Source: Clostridia bacterium
GTDB lineage: Bacteria > Bacillota > Clostridia > Oscillospirales > SIG627
DNA: 42,690 nt
Reading direction: 5' to 3'
Assembly (NCBI GenBank): GCA_017439965.1
Contig: JAFSID010000006.1
Span: 1-42,690, forward strand
The translations under genes and the position numbers were made by a program. The notes beneath the pieces were generated by a model. That model saw only the letters and a program-made list of their open reading frames with translations, was not told the origin of the DNA and did not search any database. Numbering within the stretch: position 1 is the first letter of the stretch; the number at the start of each line of letters is the position of its first letter. This document shows positions 38,988-42,690 of the stretch, in pieces.

Positions 38988-39972
38988 CCTCGGCAACGCA
39001 TTCGGCACAAAGAACCGCAGCGGTCTTTGCTTCGTCAAGCGTGTTCGCGCAGGTGCCCACCTCCAACAAGAACGAGGAGTAGGCAAGGTGCTGATTGTAC
39101 CTTGCGCCTCTGAGCAATATAGGTCTTGACAGTGATGGATAGCTTTTGTCCATCACTTCTTTTATTTTTATATCGAGCGCAAGATTTCGCTTCCAGCTTT
39201 TGTAAACGCTTCCTCCCGCATCACTTCCCGCGACTATCATAACCTGTGCGCTTCGGCTGTCAAGGTCTCCTGCGACTGTCTTTATCTTTGTAAGGTCACC
39301 TGATATCAGCGAGTCTCGGTGAAGGTCTATCACAAGCCTTATTGACGGATACGCTTCGAGGTATTCTTCTATTGCTCTTGCCGATTTTGAGTAGGAGGTG
39401 TTGTAATCCTCAAGGTCGAACATTTCCGTACAGTGTATAACGGGCACGCCTCTGTTTTCCAGTACCTCGCAGAAAGCCTTGCCTACCGCAACGACGTTTC
39501 TCTCGGTGTCCTCCGTTCTCGTTTTGGTATTCTCGGGGTCGTAATATGCCTCGACGGTCGTTGACGAGTCGGAGTAATACGCCCTGACCTCACCCTCAAG
39601 ATAGGACTCGGTGCCGTGAGTGTGTATAACGAGCACCAACGGTTCATCGGTGATTTTATACCTCGGCAGATATCCGAGAATCTCATCTTTGTCAATTGCG
39701 TATGAGGTCTCGTTGAATATCTCCTCGCCCTTGACAGTCCTTGCAATTATCGGTCGGTAATTATCGGGCATAAACAAAAGCTCGTCGAGTGCTTCAACGG
39801 GGAATAATCCATCCTCAAAGCTCAGTCTCGTATCCTCGGGTATTTCTTCCTTTATTATGTATGCGGAGGCATCCACCCTCCGTATAAGCACTGTGCCGAT
39901 AATTCCTATCAGTATAACCAGCATAGGCATAGTCAGATAAAAGCGCACGAAAAGTAATATCTGTTTTTTCAT
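38971..39972 (-). CDS. spoIIP: Stage II sporulation protein P, peptidoglycan amidase/endopeptidase
   Basis: A 333-residue SpoIIP. An N-terminal membrane helix (FYLTMPMLVILIGIIGTVLI) is followed by an amidase-3-like domain with HTHGTESY (His ligand and Glu), RNVVAVGKAF, IDLHRDS and LLEVGTCANT. With SpoIID and SpoIIM it thins septal wall and drives engulfment. It lies 9 bases after gpr, the same order as in Bacillus. Confidence 0.95.
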   Translation of the reverse strand: MKKQILLFVRFYLTMPMLVILIGIIGTVLIRRVDASAYIIKEEIPEDTRLSFEDGLFPVEALDELLFMPDNYRPIIARTVKGEEIFNETSYAIDKDEILGYLPRYKITDEPLVLVIHTHGTESYLEGEVRAYYSDSSTTVEAYYDPENTKTRTEDTERNVVAVGKAFCEVLENRGVPVIHCTEMFDLEDYNTSYSKSARAIEEYLEAYPSIRLVIDLHRDSLISGDLTKIKTVAGDLDSRSAQVMIVAGSDAGGSVYKSWKRNLALDIKIKEVMDKSYPSLSRPILLRGARYNQHLAYSSFLLEVGTCANTLDEAKTAAVLCAECVAEVILNP

Positions 39973-39981
39973 TGTTCCTCC

Positions 39982-40911
39982 TTAATTTGCTATTGATACC
40001 ATTTCCTCGTATTCAAGGCTTTTGTGAAATGCAAGATTGATTCCGTAGCCTATAACCTTTGCAAGACAGGAGATTATAAGGTCGGTATCCTTGGGCGTGA
40101 CGAAGTATTGCAGGCTTTCGTCGGACGAGGAGAGTATCTCGTCGATATATTCGGGACGGCTCGTTCTTGCACAGTATTTTTCCAGCAGGTCGAAGGCGAG
40201 TGCTCCCGCATCGACCACCGTCGGTATTCCGATTGATATGACGGGTACGCCGAGCGTTGACTCGTTTAAAAGGCTTCGTCTGTTTCCCATTCCCGAGCCG
40301 GGAGCTATTCCCGTGTCGGATAGCTGTACCGTGGTCACGAGCCTGTCGAGGCTCTTCGAGGCAAGTGAGTCTATGGCAATGACGAGTGACGGCTTTATTC
40401 TGTCAACGAGGCTTTTTATTATTTCGGTCGTTTCTACTCCCGTCTGACTCAAAACTCCAGGAGACAGAGCCGCAACGTCAAAAAGCCCAAGGTCTGTAAA
40501 GAGAGAAGGGGAGTCGGTCTTTATGTGACGGGTGACGATGACGTGCTCAAGCGCTCTCGGACCTATTGCGTCCGCCGTTATCGTGACGTTGCCGAGTCCT
40601 GCGACGAGTATCGGCTTGTCGGTCGTGATTCTGTTATCCGTCAGCTCTCCGATAAGCACCGACAGCGCTTTTGAGGCTCGGATGAGAGAGTCGGAGCTTT
40701 CGTTCCACGGTGTTCCCGTGTGTAGCGTGAGATATTTACCGCAGGGCTTGCCCGTAAGCTCGGATGCCTTGTCGGTCAGAATCTCTACCCTCGTCATTGA
40801 AAATCCGTTGAGGTTTTCTTCCTTATATATAATGCCGTCAATCGCACCGTCTCGTCCCTTTGTGGCAAGTTCGTGCGCTTCAACGGCTAAATCGGTTCTT
40901 GGTTGGTACAT
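39982..40911 (-). CDS. gpr: Spore germination protease GPR
   Basis: A 309-residue germination protease that degrades small acid-soluble spore proteins during outgrowth. The N-terminal TDLAVEAHE matches the self-processing site consensus; conserved blocks include VAGLGNVTITADAIGP, the SLVIAIDSLASKSLDRLVTTVQLSDTGIAPGSGMGNRR segment and VPVISIGIPTVVDA. The ATG at 40911 follows a GAGAG sequence; an in-frame start at 40974 is too far upstream. It is divergent from rpsT, a conserved arrangement. Confidence 0.95.
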   Translation of the reverse strand: MYQPRTDLAVEAHELATKGRDGAIDGIIYKEENLNGFSMTRVEILTDKASELTGKPCGKYLTLHTGTPWNESSDSLIRASKALSVLIGELTDNRITTDKPILVAGLGNVTITADAIGPRALEHVIVTRHIKTDSPSLFTDLGLFDVAALSPGVLSQTGVETTEIIKSLVDRIKPSLVIAIDSLASKSLDRLVTTVQLSDTGIAPGSGMGNRRSLLNESTLGVPVISIGIPTVVDAGALAFDLLEKYCARTSRPEYIDEILSSSDESLQYFVTPKDTDLIISCLAKVIGYGINLAFHKSLEYEEMVSIAN

Positions 40912-41011
40912 ATTGCTCTCTTTCCTTTTTGCTTCGTATATATAATACACCGTCGTATAGGTCGAATTTTTCAAATTTTAGTAAAAAAATAAAAAAAGTT
41001 CAAAAATAGTC

Positions 41012-41040
41012 TTGATATTTTTGAAGTTTCGTGGTATGAT
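41012..41040 (+). promoter_or_regulatory. Promoter of rpsT
   Basis: TTGATA (41012-41017), 17-base spacer, TATGAT (41035-41040). The leader contains TGCAAAGG paired with CCTTTGCA (about 41058-41084), next to the AAGGAGGT ribosome binding site; a second GCAAAAG lies between the binding site and ATG. This may serve S20 autoregulation. Confidence 0.75.
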
Positions 41041-41107
41041 ACATAATTGAATAGGTTACTATGCAAAGGAGTTAGTCAACCTTTGCAATTTAAGGAGGTG
41101 CAAAAGA

Positions 41108-41371
41108 ATGCCTAATATCAAATCTGCGAAGAAGCGTGTTTTGGTTACCGAGAAGAAGACTCTCCAGAATCAGATGTTCGTTTCTTCTATGAAGACTGCT
41201 ATCAAGAAGTATGAGAAGGCTGTTGCTGAAGGCGATAAGGAAACCGCTATCAGCACCTATAAGGCTGCGGTAAAGAAGATTGACATGGCTGTTGCTAAGG
41301 GTCATATTCATAAGAATGCCGCTGCTCGTAAGAAGAGCCAGTTCACAAAGAAGCTTAACGCACTCGCGTAA
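41108..41371 (+). CDS. rpsT: 30S ribosomal protein S20
   Basis: An 87-residue, lysine-rich, all-helical protein starting MPNIKSAKKRVLVTEKKTLQN and ending HKNAAARKKSQFTKKLNAL, which is standard for S20. It binds 16S rRNA in the small subunit. Its codon use (GCT, AAG, GTT) is that of a highly expressed gene. Confidence 0.97.
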   Translation: MPNIKSAKKRVLVTEKKTLQNQMFVSSMKTAIKKYEKAVAEGDKETAISTYKAAVKKIDMAVAKGHIHKNAAARKKSQFTKKLNALA

Positions 41372-41385
41372 GTTAAGAATTTCTT

Positions 41386-41416
41386 ATCCCACACGAAAGT
41401 GTGGGATCTTCTTTTT
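41386..41416 (+). terminator. Terminator of rpsT
   Basis: ATCCCACAC-GAAA-GTGTGGGAT followed by CTTCTTTTTT. Confidence 0.92.
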
Positions 41417-41418
41417 TA

Positions 41419-41778
41419 TCACATAATATTGTCAAGCGTCGTGTCGCTGTAACCGAGTATTGAGGAAAGGTAGATAAGACAGTATTCCTTTTCCGCCTTG
41501 AAGTGCTCTGCATTTCCCGAACTCAGAAAAACAGATGTACGCTTGAGGCTTGAGAGAACTCTGTCGTATTCGTCGTTCGGTACTCCAAGCTCAATTAAAA
41601 ACGAGCTGTCCTCGAACGTCTTTATGCTTTGCTCAAGTGCTTGAGGACTTCCGTTTTCATCAAGCTCCTTGAGACTATAATAAATAGGAACGAGAACCGA
41701 TTCCTGCTTTACCGAAATAATATACGCTCCCGTTACGAGCGTGAGGAGTATAAGAACCGAAATTACCACTGACCTCAT
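41419..41778 (-). CDS. DUF4363 family protein
   Basis: A 119-residue protein with one N-terminal helix (SVVISVLILLTLVTGAYII) and an extracytoplasmic, helical domain. DUF4363 proteins are regularly encoded next to DUF421 in Clostridia, as here, where ATGA overlaps the DUF421 stop. Function unknown. Confidence 0.78.
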   Translation of the reverse strand: MRSVVISVLILLTLVTGAYIISVKQESVLVPIYYSLKELDENGSPQALEQSIKTFEDSSFLIELGVPNDEYDRVLSSLKRTSVFLSSGNAEHFKAEKEYCLIYLSSILGYSDTTLDNIM

Positions 41779-42404
41779 TCTTCCTTTTTTACACTGTACA
41801 CCTGACCGCTATCGCTTAAGGTGAGCAGAAATACCTCCGAGATATTTTTAAAGCCTTGCTTTTTTACCGTGTGCTCAAGCCAGGCTTGAGTTTTGCCTGC
41901 GATCGACAGGGCGTTGACGTTCACACGGCCGTCAATAATAAGCGCTCTGTCCATATCTGCGCAGTCCCTTTTGAGTACGCTTATCTTGCCGTTCGGCTCA
42001 AGAAGTGCGTATTCCACCTCGTGAGGTCCTCCGACGCCCTGCTGACGAAGCTCGGACAAAAGCTCCTCCACCGTTATGCGTGCGTTGGACAGCGCTTTTG
42101 GTTTGAGCATCCCCTTTACGATTAAAAAGTCAGGAGTCTGGTCAAACGCTCGCTTTACCGTTCTCCATTTCGTTGTAGCGTAGGATATGATGACCTCGAC
42201 TGACACAAGAAACAGAATAGGCGTTATACCGTAAAGAAGGGGAGTTGACTTGTCACCAACGGGAAAGGTGGCAAGCTCTGATATGAATATAGCGCAGACA
42301 AGCTCGGACAGTTGAAGCTCTCCAACCTGACGCTTTCCCATTAGCTTGAAGGAGAAAACGGTCAGAAAATATATAATAAAAAGCCTTATCAGAATAGTAG
42401 ACAT
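41775..42404 (-). CDS. DUF421 (YetF-like) membrane protein
   Basis: A 209-residue protein with three N-terminal helices (LIRLFIIYFLTVFSFKLMGKRQVGELQLSELVCAIFISELATFP) and two C-terminal beta-rich repeats (ARITVEELLSELRQQGV, AWLEHTVKKQGF). YetF-like proteins in Bacillus affect spore membrane properties. The ATG at 42404 lies six bases after GGAGG; the upstream ATG at 42419 lacks a ribosome binding site. It forms an operon with the DUF4363 gene. Confidence 0.88.
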   Translation of the reverse strand: MSTILIRLFIIYFLTVFSFKLMGKRQVGELQLSELVCAIFISELATFPVGDKSTPLLYGITPILFLVSVEVIISYATTKWRTVKRAFDQTPDFLIVKGMLKPKALSNARITVEELLSELRQQGVGGPHEVEYALLEPNGKISVLKRDCADMDRALIIDGRVNVNALSIAGKTQAWLEHTVKKQGFKNISEVFLLTLSDSGQVYSVKKEE

Positions 42405-42478
42405 ACTCGACCTCCGCATTTAGTATGGCGTAAAATCGTCTTTTTATTAAAAATCACAAATTTTCTTTTGAAAAACTA

Positions 42479-42507
42479 TTGACAAGTGACAAAAAAAGTG
42501 ATAAAAT
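42479..42507 (+). promoter_or_regulatory. Tandem promoter P1, probable rRNA operon
   Basis: TTGACA (42479-42484), 17-base spacer, TAAAAT (42502-42507), preceded by an A/T-rich UP-like region. Confidence 0.8.
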
Positions 42508-42569
42508 ACCAACACTTCACCAAATGTGAGGTTCACACAAAAAACTTTTAAAAAAGTTTAAAAAAGGTA

Positions 42570-42598
42570 TTGACAAAAAGCCTTGTGTGTGATATGAT
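42570..42598 (+). promoter_or_regulatory. Tandem promoter P2, probable rRNA operon
   Basis: TTGACA (42570-42575), 17-base spacer, TATGAT (42593-42598), 91 bases after P1, with an A-rich upstream tract. Confidence 0.82.
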
Positions 42599-42690
42599 AG
42601 ACAAGCTGTCAACGAGACAGTGAATTGGACATTGAAAATTAAACAACGAGACAAATGTACAAAGTGTGAGAGGTAAAACTCGAAGCAAGT
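42599..42690 (+). other. Probable 16S rRNA precursor leader
   Basis: No open frame. The phrase GGACATTGAAAATTAAACAA is the type of sequence found in leaders of Bacillota rRNA operons, and two strong tandem promoters precede it. The 16S gene itself would begin beyond the window, so this is an inference. Confidence 0.6.

Overview
This is a stretch of chromosome from a low-to-middle GC, endospore-forming anaerobe of the class Clostridia (Bacillota). The evidence is a sporulation gene set (spoIIGA-sigE-ylmC, spoIIP-gpr, a sigH-like sigma factor, dacF), AddB, DUF4364, DUF421/DUF4363, a ferredoxin-thioredoxin reductase and consensus sigma-A promoters. Genus and species cannot be read from the sequence; a gut Oscillospirales/Eubacteriales type genome is an inference.

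Layout. 1-267 is the end of a BspA-type leucine-rich-repeat protein, facing ftrC-trxA (816-1330). 1482-7464 holds an acyl-ACP thioesterase, a NUDIX hydrolase, a dGTPase-type HD hydrolase, ylmC, sigE, spoIIGA, an RluC/RluD-like pseudouridine synthase and trmB. 7584-9812 is a ClpC/ClpA-type ATPase without the M domain. 10059-11582 is a sodium-pump-like pair (OadB-like protein plus a 43-residue membrane protein) behind a yybP-ykoY (manganese) riboswitch, followed by a copper P-type ATPase. 14172-16475 is dut, a PHP phosphatase and a D-threonine-aldolase-like PLP enzyme. 16572-21687 holds a small zinc-ribbon membrane protein, an ion permease, two paralogous TIM-barrel sugar isomerases divergent from an AraC regulator, and a histidine phosphatase. 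21875-27041 is a four-gene BMP-type nucleoside ABC importer. 27668-30130 holds tRNA-Arg(CCG), dacF and a polyprenyl synthetase; addB (30232-33558) is divergent from it. 34000-38224 is a degenerate P-type-ATPase-like membrane protein, rlmB, a zinc-ribbon protein and sigH. 38421-42404 holds DUF4364, spoIIP, gpr, rpsT, DUF4363 and DUF421. The window closes on two tandem strong promoters and a leader that looks like the start of an rRNA operon.

The most unusual material is between genes. Three convergent junctions (268-815, 27042-27667, 33559-33966) carry the same mosaic element: a GAAAGCGGACT terminator hairpin just after a stop codon, then (in varying subsets) a GGGGGC hairpin, TATATATA-centred palindromes at about 35-bp period, and a string of short hairpins with different but self-complementary arms joined by constant linkers. 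At 27205-27688 the array is duplicated together with the last 21 bases of tRNA-Arg, and the copies differ by exactly two hairpin-plus-linker modules. Other points of note are a P-type-ATPase pseudoenzyme that has lost its catalytic aspartate, a manganese riboswitch in front of a sodium-pump gene, and a spoIIGA promoter with a 21-bp spacer overlapped by a Spo0A-box match.
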